Positions 1 through 9,063 of a stretch of 64,000 nucleotides of DNA are shown piece after piece; the first letter of the stretch is position 1, and each line of letters opens with the position of its first letter. Position numbers and translations under genes: made by a program. This stretch comes from an uncultured bacterium (GTDB lineage: Bacteria; Cyanobacteriota; Vampirovibrionia; Gastranaerophilales; Gastranaerophilaceae), in the NCBI GenBank assembly GCA_949286705.1, contig CASEDF010000006.1, positions 117,809 through 181,808 on the forward strand, given 5' to 3'. The notes beneath the pieces are model-generated. The model had not been told where the DNA came from. It did no database searches and saw only the letters and a program-made list of their open reading frames with translations.

Positions 1-1
1 A

Positions 2-871
2 AAATACAGTCTTTTATTGTCCAAAATAGGCTACAGATGTGCATATAATCCTAATATTCAGACATTTGTTAACGCTGAGGGGTATATTTTCAGACGCCCG
101 AGGATTTCTCAAAGATTATTGCTGTTTAAAAATTGTTTTAAGAGTATGTTTTGCAAAAATTTTGTATTCACGGAACATGTTCTGTCGCTTATTGCTCCTA
201 ATTTCTGGGTGCTTGTTATCGCTTATTTAGGCTTGATGAAACATTCTTACAGATATTATTTCTTTGTGGATTTCAAAGTTGTATTATTCTCATTCATGCT
301 TTTAATTGCCGGTTTTGCAATAAGCTTGATAAATGCAAAATTGAATTTGAAAGAAATAATTTTATTATGTTTCTATCCTTTATATTCAATAGGACATATT
401 ATAAAAAATATGCCTCCGATACGCGGACTTCTTGCAAGAATTGCTAACGGCAGAGTCACAAACGAAAAAGATAAACTTTCTATTGATGTTGTTGTATCAA
501 CAGGCAAAAGCGATCTTCCGTGCAAATTGGAATTTATCTCCGATAAAGGAATTTCAAAGGTAAGATTTATATTCAAAAATAAAAAATATACAACCGGCGG
601 GCATTTAAGAATGATTGACGCTTTGCAGGAATTAAAATCAAAACTTGACGATTACGGATTTATTTTAAAAATTTGTAACTGCTGTTCACACTTTGCCTCC
701 AGTGTTGACGGGTCGACAAATATGCTGAAAGGTACCTGCAGCTGCGATTATCCGAGTCCGTCATTAAAAGAACCCAAACCCACATTGATTTGGAATTCCT
801 GTTCAAAATTTTCACCTGCAAGATTGAACAGCCTTATTGAAGAAATGGTTTCAAAAGGTAAGGAAGAATAA
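2..871 (+). CDS. C-terminal part of a membrane glycosyltransferase-like protein (partial at left edge)
   Basis: The reading frame is open to the left edge, so the gene is cut. The first in-window start-like codon is a TTG at 17, but the residues before it (KYSLLL) continue naturally into LSKIGYRCAYNPN. This resembles the end of the catalytic domain of family 2 glycosyltransferases, where the text usually runs as L-x-x-x-G-Y-x-x-x-Y-x-P. Two or three hydrophobic stretches follow (roughly residues 55-125 from the TTG). The last 120 residues are soluble and cysteine-rich (CNCC, CSCD, NSCS), and I do not recognise them. The glycosyltransferase call is an inference from a short motif. Convergent with folC, whose stop abuts it. 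Confidence 0.5.
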   Translation, partial: KYSLLLSKIGYRCAYNPNIQTFVNAEGYIFRRPRISQRLLLFKNCFKSMFCKNFVFTEHVLSLIAPNFWVLVIAYLGLMKHSYRYYFFVDFKVVLFSFMLLIAGFAISLINAKLNLKEIILLCFYPLYSIGHIIKNMPPIRGLLARIANGRVTNEKDKLSIDVVVSTGKSDLPCKLEFISDKGISKVRFIFKNKKYTTGGHLRMIDALQELKSKLDDYGFILKICNCCSHFASSVDGSTNMLKGTCSCDYPSPSLKEPKPTLIWNSCSKFSPARLNSLIEEMVSKGKEE

Positions 872-2023
872 TTAAAGTTTTGTGAGCAGTTCTTTCATCA
901 TATAAAAAGAGCCGCAAACAACCGTTAATTTGCCGTCCTTGTAATTGAATTTTTGTCCGGTAAATTCTTTTGACGGGTAAGGACAAACCGACTGAAGTTC
1001 ATCAATGTCAGCTGAATTCGGGTAGTTAAAATGATAAAAATAAATTTCATCTTCAGGGTTAAATAATTCAGTAATCATTCTTCTGTAGTCTTTATTTTTA
1101 AGGCAGCCGAAAATAAAGCGTCTGGGAGTATTTGCATAATTAAAATCCAGACTTTGCTTTAACGCACGAATACCGTTGGGATTATGTGCGGCATCAATTA
1201 TCATATTTTTGTCGGCAAAATACTGAAACCTGAAAGGATGCTGAACTTTTTTCAAGGCTTTTTGAACAGTATCTTCAGAAATGTCTTTAAAAAGATAACG
1301 GACCGCGGTCAGAGCAAGAGATAAATTTTCCTGCTGGTAAAGACCTTTCAATGAAAGATTTGAAGTATCCTCAAACGGCGATACCATAATCATAAGGGAG
1401 TTTTTCTTATCTGCGGTATCCTTTATTATTTCAAAGCCTTCGGCAGTAATAACGGGACAATTTTCTTTAATAATTCCTGCTTTTTCGAAAGCGATTTGTT
1501 CCAAAGTTTTGCCGAGCCTTTCCGTGTGGTCAAAATCAATGTGCGTAATAATAGAACACAGATTTGATTTTATAACGTTAGTCGCATCAAATCGCCCGCC
1601 GAGTCCTGTTTCCAGAACAACAACATCGACACTATTATCGGCAAAATATTCAAACATAACAGCTGTCAAAATTTCAAATTCCGTAAGATAAATGTTATTT
1701 TTATCGGCAAGAGAACAAATTTTTTCCACATAATTTGCAAAATCATTTTTAGAAATCTCATTTCCAGAGATTTTAATTCTTTCGGTATAGTCAAAAATAT
1801 GCGGGCTTGTATACAGACCTACTTTCATCCCTGCTTCTTTTAAAACAGATTCAATAATTGCGCAGACAGAACCTTTGCCGTTAGTTCCCGCAATATGAAT
1901 ACATTTTAATTTATCTTGAGGATTACCTAAAATATCAAGAATTCGGGAAATTCTTTCAAGTCCGAGTTCAATATAAAATTTCCCCTGGCTTGTTAAAAGC
2001 TTTACGGCATCTTCGTAATTCAT
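872..2023 (-). CDS. folC: Folylpolyglutamate synthase / dihydrofolate synthase
   Basis: Cytoplasmic Mur-ligase-superfamily enzyme that adds glutamate to dihydropteroate or to folates using ATP. The 383 residues fit the family's usual length. Visible motifs are the P-loop GTNGKGSV (about residues 46-53), the following YTSPHIFDYTERI segment typical of FolC, ETGLGGRFDATN in the middle domain, and a C-terminal domain with AAHNPNG. Last gene of the minus-strand run murC-murB-ddl-ftsQ-nadE-folC; it begins 2 bases after the nadE stop, so co-transcription is likely. Whether it carries both activities or only the polyglutamate activity cannot be decided from sequence. Confidence 0.93.
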   Translation of the reverse strand: MNYEDAVKLLTSQGKFYIELGLERISRILDILGNPQDKLKCIHIAGTNGKGSVCAIIESVLKEAGMKVGLYTSPHIFDYTERIKISGNEISKNDFANYVEKICSLADKNNIYLTEFEILTAVMFEYFADNSVDVVVLETGLGGRFDATNVIKSNLCSIITHIDFDHTERLGKTLEQIAFEKAGIIKENCPVITAEGFEIIKDTADKKNSLMIMVSPFEDTSNLSLKGLYQQENLSLALTAVRYLFKDISEDTVQKALKKVQHPFRFQYFADKNMIIDAAHNPNGIRALKQSLDFNYANTPRRFIFGCLKNKDYRRMITELFNPEDEIYFYHFNYPNSADIDELQSVCPYPSKEFTGQKFNYKDGKLTVVCGSFYMMKELLTKL

Positions 2024-2025
2024 AA

Positions 2026-3438
2026 TTAATAAAACCTCTGCAAAATCGGCAGATTGACCCCGTTCAAAAAAGACCTTTCAGTAAGTCTTATGCCAAGGCA
2101 GCACTGTTTACGTTTAAATTGCGCTCTGTAAATCTTTTTAACCGTATCAAGAACAAGTTCGGTGCCGTATTTGGCGCAGATTTCTTCAACAGGCTTGTTT
2201 TGTTCAATGTACATTTCAATTATATCATCAAGAATTGCGTATTCAGGAAGTCTGTCCTGATCTTTCTGTCCCGGATGAAGCTCTGCTGACGGAGCTTTTT
2301 CAATAATTGCCTGCGGAATTCTTTCTTCATTGCGGTTAATATACGCACAAAGCTTGTAGACATTTGTTTTTGTTAAATCACAGATTAAATTCAGACCGCC
2401 CGCAAGATCGCCGTAAAGTGTGCCAAATCCCATTGCGGCTTCTGATTTGTTGCTGGTGGAAAGCAAAAGCCTGCCGTCACGATTTGAAAAGAACATCAAA
2501 ATAATAGCCCGCAATCGCGCCTGCAAATTTTCCTCCGCTAAATCCTGTTTTGTTTCATGGGCAATTTTTTCCATGAAATTATCAAATAAAGGTGTGATAG
2601 GGTGTTTTTCCGTGCGTATTCCTAAGTTCTGTGCAAGTGCAATAGAATCCGTAACACTGCCTTCAGAAGAATACCTACTCGGCATCAAAACCCCGAGAAC
2701 GTTTTCAGCACCCATCGCATCAGCTGCCAGAACGGCAGTTAAGGCGCTGTCTATACCGCCTGACAGCCCCAGTATAATCTTTTTGAAACCTGTATTTTCA
2801 CAGTATTCTTTTAAAGCAAATGTCAAAACTTTATAAACAATTTCTTCAATTTGAGGTTCTTCATAATGAATTACTTTTTTGAAATCAATAATTTCGCACG
2901 CTGTTTCACAAACAGGTAAATGCATTACAAGTTCGTTTTCTCTGTTTTTTGCAAAACTTCCGCCCGCAAAAATATTTTCATCAGACATTCCGACAGCATT
3001 AACAAATATAAAATCGTTTCTTGTATTGATGCTATCAACAAATTCTTTATAATCATTCATCACAAAATATTTATTTTTTGCAAGAATATAAAGGTCGCAT
3101 ATCACGTCATCGCGGTAGATTTCATCAACATAAACGTTTTGCCCCTGTATGATATAAAATCCGTCTTCGGATATTCCGATTTCACCATTTTGGATTAAAA
3201 CATCGCCGATTAGAACAGCTTTATCATAATTTTTCAGTGCAATATTTTGATAAAAATGCATTTCAGCATCCTGTAATTTTTCATCCAGCACAAGGTCTTT
3301 TGCGCCGGTATCTTCCAGATCATACTGAGGAAATATTATCAAATCGCAATCGTTTTTTTCAATTGCGTCTGCTATTTGTTTAAAATTAAAATCAAAATCC
3401 GCTGTTTTGAATCTTGTCTGTGCCAGTGCAACTTTCAT
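2026..3438 (-). CDS. nadE: NAD+ synthetase with a degenerate N-terminal glutaminase domain
   Basis: The C-terminal half is a clear NAD+ synthetase: the PP-loop LGLSGGIDSALTAV lies near residues 223-236, and SNKSEAAMGFGTLYGDLAGG and the ELHPGQKDQDRLP segment follow. It amidates nicotinate adenine dinucleotide using ATP. The N-terminal ~190 residues align with the nitrilase-like glutaminase domain (MKVALAQ at the start, VNAVGMSDENIFAGGSF near the end) but are much shorter than usual. The position of the catalytic Glu in the FPE motif reads FPQYD (Gln 38), and the LP-x-Y Lys motif is not visible. A Cys (VICDLY) may be the old nucleophile. I infer dependence on free ammonia. Total 470 residues against about 540-580 for intact glutamine-dependent enzymes. 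Confidence 0.9.
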   Translation of the reverse strand: MKVALAQTRFKTADFDFNFKQIADAIEKNDCDLIIFPQYDLEDTGAKDLVLDEKLQDAEMHFYQNIALKNYDKAVLIGDVLIQNGEIGISEDGFYIIQGQNVYVDEIYRDDVICDLYILAKNKYFVMNDYKEFVDSINTRNDFIFVNAVGMSDENIFAGGSFAKNRENELVMHLPVCETACEIIDFKKVIHYEEPQIEEIVYKVLTFALKEYCENTGFKKIILGLSGGIDSALTAVLAADAMGAENVLGVLMPSRYSSEGSVTDSIALAQNLGIRTEKHPITPLFDNFMEKIAHETKQDLAEENLQARLRAIILMFFSNRDGRLLLSTSNKSEAAMGFGTLYGDLAGGLNLICDLTKTNVYKLCAYINRNEERIPQAIIEKAPSAELHPGQKDQDRLPEYAILDDIIEMYIEQNKPVEEICAKYGTELVLDTVKKIYRAQFKRKQCCLGIRLTERSFLNGVNLPILQRFY

Positions 3439-3448
3439 TATTACTCCT

Positions 3449-4300
3449 TTATTCCAATTTCAAATAATTAACTTTTTCCCATCCTAAATCAATATACTTT
3501 ACTTTGCCTTTAACTTTTTCAATCTGCGGCAAAATTGACGGAATACGTCTGATTCTGTCATAGATATTCAAATCAGGCTGCCCGAGGCGAACAGGAACTG
3601 TCTCGATTTTTACATAAATATCATCCGGATTTCGCATATCAATGTATTCAACTTTTTCACGTGAAAAAGTTTCGACATATTTGGCAATTTTTTGAATCTG
3701 CCTAATTTTATTTACATCCCACTTTCTATAATCATCCCCCTTGTTTCCGTATGAAAGAACCTTAATTGTCTTATACTCTTCGGGAAGAGGAAGATAATCG
3801 GAACCGATAATTAATCTTCCATCTCTTGTAAATGCGGCAACCGGCTTAACTTTATCATCCGGTGCTATTGTAATAACCGGCATGGCTTCTCTGATAATTA
3901 TTAAAACTCTTGCAGGGAAAGCGTATCTTCTTATATAGACTTCATCAACCGGCGCAAGTGACATTAATTTATACTTTAATTCGTTCAAATTTGCCATATA
4001 CAGAGGGACTTTAGGCACCGCTATATCTTTTATTACACTTTTAATTTTTTGAGTTTTTACAATTTTATTATTTACAATTTGAATACGTGAAGGTTCCGGA
4101 TTTTTAAAAACAGTCTGAGGAAGATACCATCCGCCAAACGAAGAAAAATAATAAATTCCGAAAATAATTCCACACCCTGTTAAAAAACGCAGCAAGCTTT
4201 TAACAAAGCTTTGTTTTTTCTTGCCTTTTCTGATTTTTCTTTCGCGTTGTTTTGTTTTTAAAAGTTCTTCCGGACTTTCAAATTCTTCATTGTCTGTCAT
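3449..4300 (-). CDS. ftsQ: Cell division protein FtsQ-like, POTRA domain
   Basis: Single-pass inner-membrane protein expected to bridge early and late divisome proteins. A lysine/arginine-rich cytoplasmic tail (residues about 13-30) is followed by one hydrophobic helix (about 35-55) and an extracytoplasmic region. That region contains a POTRA-like segment with the FtsQ pattern (LAPVDEVYIRRYAFPARVLIIIREAMPV) and a C-terminal beta region ending with VKYIDLGWEKVNYLK. The position directly after ddl (1-base overlap) is the classical murC-murB-ddl-ftsQ order, which supports the call more than the weakly conserved sequence does. Confidence 0.85.
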   Translation of the reverse strand: MTDNEEFESPEELLKTKQRERKIRKGKKKQSFVKSLLRFLTGCGIIFGIYYFSSFGGWYLPQTVFKNPEPSRIQIVNNKIVKTQKIKSVIKDIAVPKVPLYMANLNELKYKLMSLAPVDEVYIRRYAFPARVLIIIREAMPVITIAPDDKVKPVAAFTRDGRLIIGSDYLPLPEEYKTIKVLSYGNKGDDYRKWDVNKIRQIQKIAKYVETFSREKVEYIDMRNPDDIYVKIETVPVRLGQPDLNIYDRIRRIPSILPQIEKVKGKVKYIDLGWEKVNYLKLE

Positions 4301-5250
4301 TATTTATTTAATCCTGCGCTGTTCAATATCAATAACACCAAATTATCATAATCAATTTCCATAGCAAGAGCCTGAGCAGGTAAATCACTTGTTGCCGTCA
4401 TACCGGGGCTTGTATTGATTTCCAACAAATACGGGATATCATCTTTCATCATAAAATCAATTCTTGAGACCCCGCTGCAACCTGCCGTTTCAAAAGCTTT
4501 TACAGCAAGTTCTTTTACGTATTCCGTAACCTCGGGCGACAAATTTGCCGGACATATGAAATCAGACATCCCTTGTGTGTATTTAGCTTCAAAGTCATAC
4601 CATTCATTTTTCGGTCTGATTTCAAGAATTTCGGTTGCAAAAGGCTTGCCGTCAGCTTCAAGAACTCCCACAGTTACAAAAAATCCGTCTATAAATTCTT
4701 CAACAAGTACATCGTCGTTGTATTTTACGGCAGTTTCGTAAGCTTCTTTCAAGTCTTCTCTTTTATCAACCTTTGTCATCCCGAAGCTTGAACCTTCACT
4801 CACAGGCTTTACGAACAAAGGATATTCCAAATCCGCCGTCTTTTCAAAAATATCTTCGCCTTTTTTAACAAATGCTGATCTTGCCATAATGATATCGGGA
4901 TTTGTAGAAAGAATTCTTTTGGTAAATTCTTTATTCATACAAACAGAACTTGCCATAACACCGCAGCCGGCATAAGGAATTCTTAAAATTTCCAACAGAC
5001 CTTGAATACAACCGTCTTCGCCGTATTTGCCGTGTAAGGCATTGAACGCATAATCATATTTGCCGTCTTTAAGCTTTAAGGCAATATCTTTATCAACAAC
5101 AACCATTTCAGCATTAGCAAACCCAAGCCTTTGAAGTGCCTCAAAACACCCCTTACCTGAACGCATGGATACCTCAGCTTCTGATGACATCCCGCCGCAA
5201 AGAACAGCTATTTTTGAATTTTTATCGATTCTATTTTTAATTTCCTGCAT
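4300..5250 (-). CDS. ddl: D-alanine--D-alanine ligase
   Basis: ATP-grasp enzyme making D-Ala-D-Ala for the peptidoglycan stem peptide. The N-terminus has the GGMSSEAEVS loop (about 19-28), the ATP-grasp core has LFVKPVSEGSSFGM (about 145-158), and the C-terminus has the metal-binding EINTSPGMT segment. 316 residues is normal. The ATG lies inside the 3' end of murB (43-base overlap), so translational coupling is likely. Confidence 0.95.
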   Translation of the reverse strand: MQEIKNRIDKNSKIAVLCGGMSSEAEVSMRSGKGCFEALQRLGFANAEMVVVDKDIALKLKDGKYDYAFNALHGKYGEDGCIQGLLEILRIPYAGCGVMASSVCMNKEFTKRILSTNPDIIMARSAFVKKGEDIFEKTADLEYPLFVKPVSEGSSFGMTKVDKREDLKEAYETAVKYNDDVLVEEFIDGFFVTVGVLEADGKPFATEILEIRPKNEWYDFEAKYTQGMSDFICPANLSPEVTEYVKELAVKAFETAGCSGVSRIDFMMKDDIPYLLEINTSPGMTATSDLPAQALAMEIDYDNLVLLILNSAGLNK

Positions 5251-6122
5251 AAATCTTCCTCTTTTTCATCATTTCCGCCTATATATCTGACTTCGGGCAC
5301 TAATTTTATACCGTATTTATCTTCAACCGCTGATGACATTTTATCCATTAATGTCAAAACATCCAATGATGTCGCGTTTTTTTCATTTATAATAAAATTC
5401 GCATGTTTTTCAAAAACTTTTGCACCGCCTGCTCTAAATTCTTTCGCGCCAACGGATTCTAAAAGTTGTCCTGCAGAATGTCCTTCCGGATTTTTAAAAA
5501 CACTTCCGCAATTCGGCAATGTCAAAGACGGCTGTTTAGTCTGCCGGAATGTCAAATTTTCATTCATTTTTGCCTGAATATTTTCCGCAGTATCCTTCTT
5601 TAATTCAAACTCTGCAGACAAAACAATATAAGGTTTTTTCTGGCAAACAGAAGTTCTATATTCAAACCCCATTTTTTCATTAGTAAATTTTACAATACCG
5701 GTTTCGGAAGAATAAATCAAAGCAGATTTCAAAACGTCAGAAATCTTTTGTCCATGAGCCCCCGCATTCATGCAAACCTCACCGCCAACGGATCCGGGGA
5801 AACCAATCATGAATTCAAGTCCGCTTAAACCCTCTGCGGCTGCCATTTTAGACAATTTTGTACCACTAACACCGGCACCTGCATTTATAATATTTCCGTC
5901 TACCGATATTTCATCTATACGCTTTGTACAAATCAAAGCTCCGTCATAGCCTTTTGAAGACACAAGAATATTTGACAGATTTCCTACCACAGCAGCATCC
6001 GGTAATGCTTCCAGAATTTCAACAAATTCAGCTGTTGTTTCAGGGAAATAAACTCTTTTAACATTACCTCCAATTTTAAACGATGTAAGTTTTGAAATAT
6101 CAAAATCATTTTCCGCAAGCAT
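5208..6122 (-). CDS. murB: UDP-N-acetylenolpyruvoylglucosamine reductase
   Basis: FAD enzyme reducing UDP-GlcNAc-enolpyruvate to UDP-MurNAc with NADPH. FAD-domain motifs are visible: GNLSNILVSSKGYDG, then GFPGSVGGEVCMNAGAHG, and the catalytic serine motif NCGSVFKNPEG. The C-terminal region has AKVFEKHANFIINE and ends around LVPEVRYIG, which supplies the usual C-terminal Glu. 304 residues is normal. The start overlaps the murC stop region by 17 bases and the end overlaps ddl. Confidence 0.95.
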   Translation of the reverse strand: MLAENDFDISKLTSFKIGGNVKRVYFPETTAEFVEILEALPDAAVVGNLSNILVSSKGYDGALICTKRIDEISVDGNIINAGAGVSGTKLSKMAAAEGLSGLEFMIGFPGSVGGEVCMNAGAHGQKISDVLKSALIYSSETGIVKFTNEKMGFEYRTSVCQKKPYIVLSAEFELKKDTAENIQAKMNENLTFRQTKQPSLTLPNCGSVFKNPEGHSAGQLLESVGAKEFRAGGAKVFEKHANFIINEKNATSLDVLTLMDKMSSAVEDKYGIKLVPEVRYIGGNDEKEEDLCRKLKIESIKIQK

Positions 6123-7479
6123 TTACTGTCTCCTTACTTAATGACAAAAGTTCTTTACCAAGATTAGTAATAGTTCCGGCTCCAAGTCCTATTACAATAT
6201 CGCCTGATTTCAATTCCGGCAACAATTTTTCCGCAACTTCTTTAATGCTGCCCGAAATATATTCAGCCGAATGATTTTCGGATAATTCTTCAGTGAATTT
6301 TTCCGAATTAATTCCTTCAATTGGGGCTTCGGATGCCGCATAAACATCCGTAACAACAACATGATTCACATCGCCAAAGGCATTTAAAAAATCGCCCCAC
6401 AAATTAGCAAGTCTTGTAAATCTATGCGGCTGAAAAACCGCGATCACATTTCTGCCTTTAAAAGATTTCGCAGAAGAAAGAGTTGCTTTAATTTCAGTAG
6501 GATGGTGAGCATAATCGTCATAAACGGATATTCCGTCAAATTCACAAACCTTTTGAAAACGCCGTCCCATACCGGTAAACGTTTCAAAATACGGCTTTAT
6601 AAGGTCAGTATCAATGCCGGACTCCCTCAACGCCGCAAAAACAGCCAGCGAATTATAGACATTGTGTTGACCTTTAAGACAAATTTTCATATCCGATAAA
6701 AATTCACCCGCATAATAAATATCAAATGTCGTAAAATCTTCATTGTATTCAATATTCTTAGCGGTATAATCAGCATTATTGAGTCCGTAAGTAATAAACT
6801 CTCTACCTGACAATTGCGTTGCGCCTTTGCAGTCATTGTTTATTAAAACTTTCGCATCGGGCTTAAGATTTGAAATAAATTTGTCAAAAGTTTCAATAAT
6901 AGATGTTAAACCATTTTTATAAAAATCCAGATGATCAGCCTCAAGATTATTAACTACAACGACATCAGGCGAATATTTAACGATTGTACCGTCGCTTTCA
7001 TCCAATTCGGCACAGAAAAATTTTCCGTCTTGCGAATGTGCATTTGTTCCTATGTCAGGCAGCATGCCGCCGACAACATAAGAAGGTTTAAGCCCCGCTT
7101 TTTCCAGAACATAGGCACAAAGACCGCTGGTTGTAGTTTTTCCATGAGTTCCTGAATATCCTATGAAAAATTTTCCCATTTTAGATAATTTTGCAAGCAC
7201 GTCAGATCTATGCATGACCGTAAGACCAAGCCTCCTTGCTTTTTGCATCTCCGGATTATCTTCTTTAATTGCAGTACTTGCAACAACAACACAATCTTCA
7301 GGAAGATTTTTTTCGTCGTGTCCTATATAAACTTTTGCGCCCAAATCGCGTAATTTATCAATATATTTGCTGTCGTTAATATCTGAACCTGATACCTCAT
7401 ATCCGTTTTCCAAAAGGTATTTAGCCAGACCGCTCATTCCTATTCCGCCTATTGCAATGAAATAATATTTCTCTCTCAA
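6106..7479 (-). CDS. murC: UDP-N-acetylmuramate--L-alanine ligase
   Basis: Adds L-Ala to UDP-MurNAc using ATP; first gene of the minus-strand cell-wall operon. The N-terminal Rossmann-like domain has GIGGIGMSGLA. The P-loop is GTHGKTTTSG, followed by DESDGT, NNLEADHLDFY and DDYAHHPTEI, all MurC hallmarks. 457 residues is normal. The start is a TTG preceded by AAGGGA at an 8-base distance; no in-frame ATG lies nearby. A TATAAT-like box lies on the minus strand near 7511-7517, a plausible promoter with no clear -35. Confidence 0.95.
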   Translation of the reverse strand: MREKYYFIAIGGIGMSGLAKYLLENGYEVSGSDINDSKYIDKLRDLGAKVYIGHDEKNLPEDCVVVASTAIKEDNPEMQKARRLGLTVMHRSDVLAKLSKMGKFFIGYSGTHGKTTTSGLCAYVLEKAGLKPSYVVGGMLPDIGTNAHSQDGKFFCAELDESDGTIVKYSPDVVVVNNLEADHLDFYKNGLTSIIETFDKFISNLKPDAKVLINNDCKGATQLSGREFITYGLNNADYTAKNIEYNEDFTTFDIYYAGEFLSDMKICLKGQHNVYNSLAVFAALRESGIDTDLIKPYFETFTGMGRRFQKVCEFDGISVYDDYAHHPTEIKATLSSAKSFKGRNVIAVFQPHRFTRLANLWGDFLNAFGDVNHVVVTDVYAASEAPIEGINSEKFTEELSENHSAEYISGSIKEVAEKLLPELKSGDIVIGLGAGTITNLGKELLSLSKETVNACGK

Positions 7480-7559
7480 TTTTCTATCCCTTATGCTATT
7501 TACTTTTACTATTATAATACTAAAAAACTCCCGCGGGCTGAATGTTATGATTTTTTAAT

Positions 7560-7912
7560 AATTACATAAAAACTATTACAGAATAAAATTTTTGTCATCC
7601 TGAACTGCCTGAGGCAGGACAACATTTTGAACATTGGTGGAACTTACCATGTCATCCTGAACTTTGCAAAGCGAACCAACGAGGAACGAGTTGTGTGAGC
7701 CTGCATCCGTCGGCGAAGCCGTTAGGTGTTTCAGGATCTCTGTAAAAATTTAAAAAGATTCTTCGCTGGCGCTCAGAATGACAAAAATAATTTCCACCTC
7801 AAGGCCGGGAGGGAAAAATTAGTGAGCGAAACTCACAGTAAACACACACCTCACGCTACTCTCCTTAAAAAATTCTTAGTGCCTTACTGTCTTAGTATCT
7901 TAGTAACTTTAC
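7560..7912. repeat. Composite spacer of dispersed repeats, no gene
   Basis: A stretch of about 540 bases (7480-8020) without a supportable gene. About 7583-7657 (beginning GTCATCCTGAACTG) reappears in reverse orientation at about 47523-47600. The piece around 7753-7785 (TTCTTCGCTGGCGCTCAGAA) reappears reversed at about 47339-47370. The CTTAGTGCCTTACTG run at 7877-7912 reappears in direct orientation at about 47634-47671. An open frame crossing 7726-7941 is only a translation of these repeats. Many bacteria have repeats of this GTCATCCTGAA type; I do not know a named family for these. Confidence 0.75.
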
Positions 7913-8020
7913 TTATAACATTTTTTTGTAACGAATTGTAACGTTTCTTAGACATATTGGCAATTTTTTATTAAATAAATACTTTATATATATAAGATAT
8001 ATTAATGAGGAGTATAAGCT

Positions 8021-8227
8021 ATGTCTAAAATTGAAGGAGTAAAACCGGTTGGATATGATAAAAATGAAGTAGCAACAAACTATGCCGATGAGAAAAAAAT
8101 GAAAAAAATCAATTCATTATTTTCTGATGGAGCAGCTGCACCGCAAGTAGCTTTTACATTGGATGTCGGAAATTCAATTTTTAACAACGGTACAGCACAA
8201 CCGAGCCAGACAGCAGTTCAGGCATAA
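8021..8227 (+). CDS. Small hypothetical protein, 68 aa
   Basis: Not recognised. It has a good ribosome site (GAGGAG 10 bases before the ATG) and is followed closely by a strong hairpin, so it behaves like a stand-alone small gene. The product is lysine-rich in the first half (KKMKKINSLF) and Ala/Gln/Thr-rich at the end, with no signal peptide or membrane helix. The segment APQVAFTLDVGN contains an AF-T motif reminiscent of other lineage-specific proteins in the window. Likely cytoplasmic or exported by an unknown route; function unknown. Confidence 0.65.
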   Translation: MSKIEGVKPVGYDKNEVATNYADEKKMKKINSLFSDGAAAPQVAFTLDVGNSIFNNGTAQPSQTAVQA

Positions 8228-8252
8228 ATTTACAAAAATGTTTGTTTGATAT

Positions 8253-8280
8253 AAAATAATCCCTGCAAAGGGATTATTTT
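8253..8280 (+). terminator. Perfect hairpin between the 68-aa gene and coaX
   Basis: AAAATAATCCC, a 6-base loop, then GGGATTATTTT: an 11-bp perfect stem ending 3 bases before the coaX ATG. It has some features of a terminator for the upstream gene. The only Shine-Dalgarno-like run for coaX (AAGGGA, 8268-8273) sits in its right arm, so it could also control coaX translation. Confidence 0.6.
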
Positions 8281-8283
8281 ATT

Positions 8284-9063
8284 ATGTTATTAACATCAGA
8301 CATAGGGAATACAAATATTACACTCGGACTTTTCGATAACGAAGCGCTTGTCGAAGAATTCAGACTCGCGTCAGACAAAGATTTGTCGTTGGAAGAGTAT
8401 GAAGTGCTTTTGAAGTCTTTATTTAAAGATTTTAAAATTGACGGATGCATTGTAGGCTCCGTTGTTGAGGAGTTAAACAACAAATTTATGAGTGCGGTCA
8501 GAAATGTTTTCGGAATTGAACCTGTATTTTTGACCAATAAAATCAATACCGGTGTAAAAATAAAAACGGATTTTCCTGATGAAGTAGGCGCGGACAGAAT
8601 TGCAAATGCTACAGGAGCCTATGTTTTGTATAACAAACCCACAATTGTAGTGGATTTCGGGACAGCAACGACATTTGATATTATAAACGCCGAGGGTGAA
8701 TTTATAGGCGGAATGATAGCTCCGGGTATAAATTTGCAGATGAAGGTTTTGAATAAATTCACCTCAAAACTTCCGAGAATTGATGTTGCGATTTCAACAA
8801 AAGCAATCGGGCATAATACAACAGACGCGATTTTATCCGGGGTAATCAGAGGAACTGCCTGCATGATTGACGGACTTGTCAAACAGTGCGAAAAAGAATT
8901 GGGACAAAAAGCAGTTCTTGTTGCAACAGGCGGTTATTCAGGTCTGATCGCAAATTACCTCGAGCGTCCGTTTGATTATATTAACCCGACACTTACGCTT
9001 GAAGGATTAAGGCATCTTTATAACCTAAATATTGTAAGTGAATTGCAAAAAGTTTCCCATTAA
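8284..9063 (+). CDS. coaX: Type III pantothenate kinase
   Basis: Phosphorylates pantothenate in the first step of coenzyme A synthesis. It begins with the family-typical MLLTSDIGNTNITLGLFD (phosphate-binding DIGNTN, residues 6-11), has GADRIANATGAY, the VVDFGTATTFD motif, and IGGMIAPGINLQMKVL. 259 residues is normal. The start at 8284 is fixed by this N-terminus and lies 3 bases after the hairpin. The 3' end overlaps rex on the other strand by 39 bases. Confidence 0.95.
   Translation: MLLTSDIGNTNITLGLFDNEALVEEFRLASDKDLSLEEYEVLLKSLFKDFKIDGCIVGSVVEELNNKFMSAVRNVFGIEPVFLTNKINTGVKIKTDFPDEVGADRIANATGAYVLYNKPTIVVDFGTATTFDIINAEGEFIGGMIAPGINLQMKVLNKFTSKLPRIDVAISTKAIGHNTTDAILSGVIRGTACMIDGLVKQCEKELGQKAVLVATGGYSGLIANYLERPFDYINPTLTLEGLRHLYNLNIVSELQKVSH

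Noticed and set aside
7726..7941. 71-aa open frame on the plus strand
   Set aside because: It is a translation of dispersed repeat units (it shares the RFFA-x-AQND text with the repeat in front of the 46600 prepilin) and has no ribosome site.
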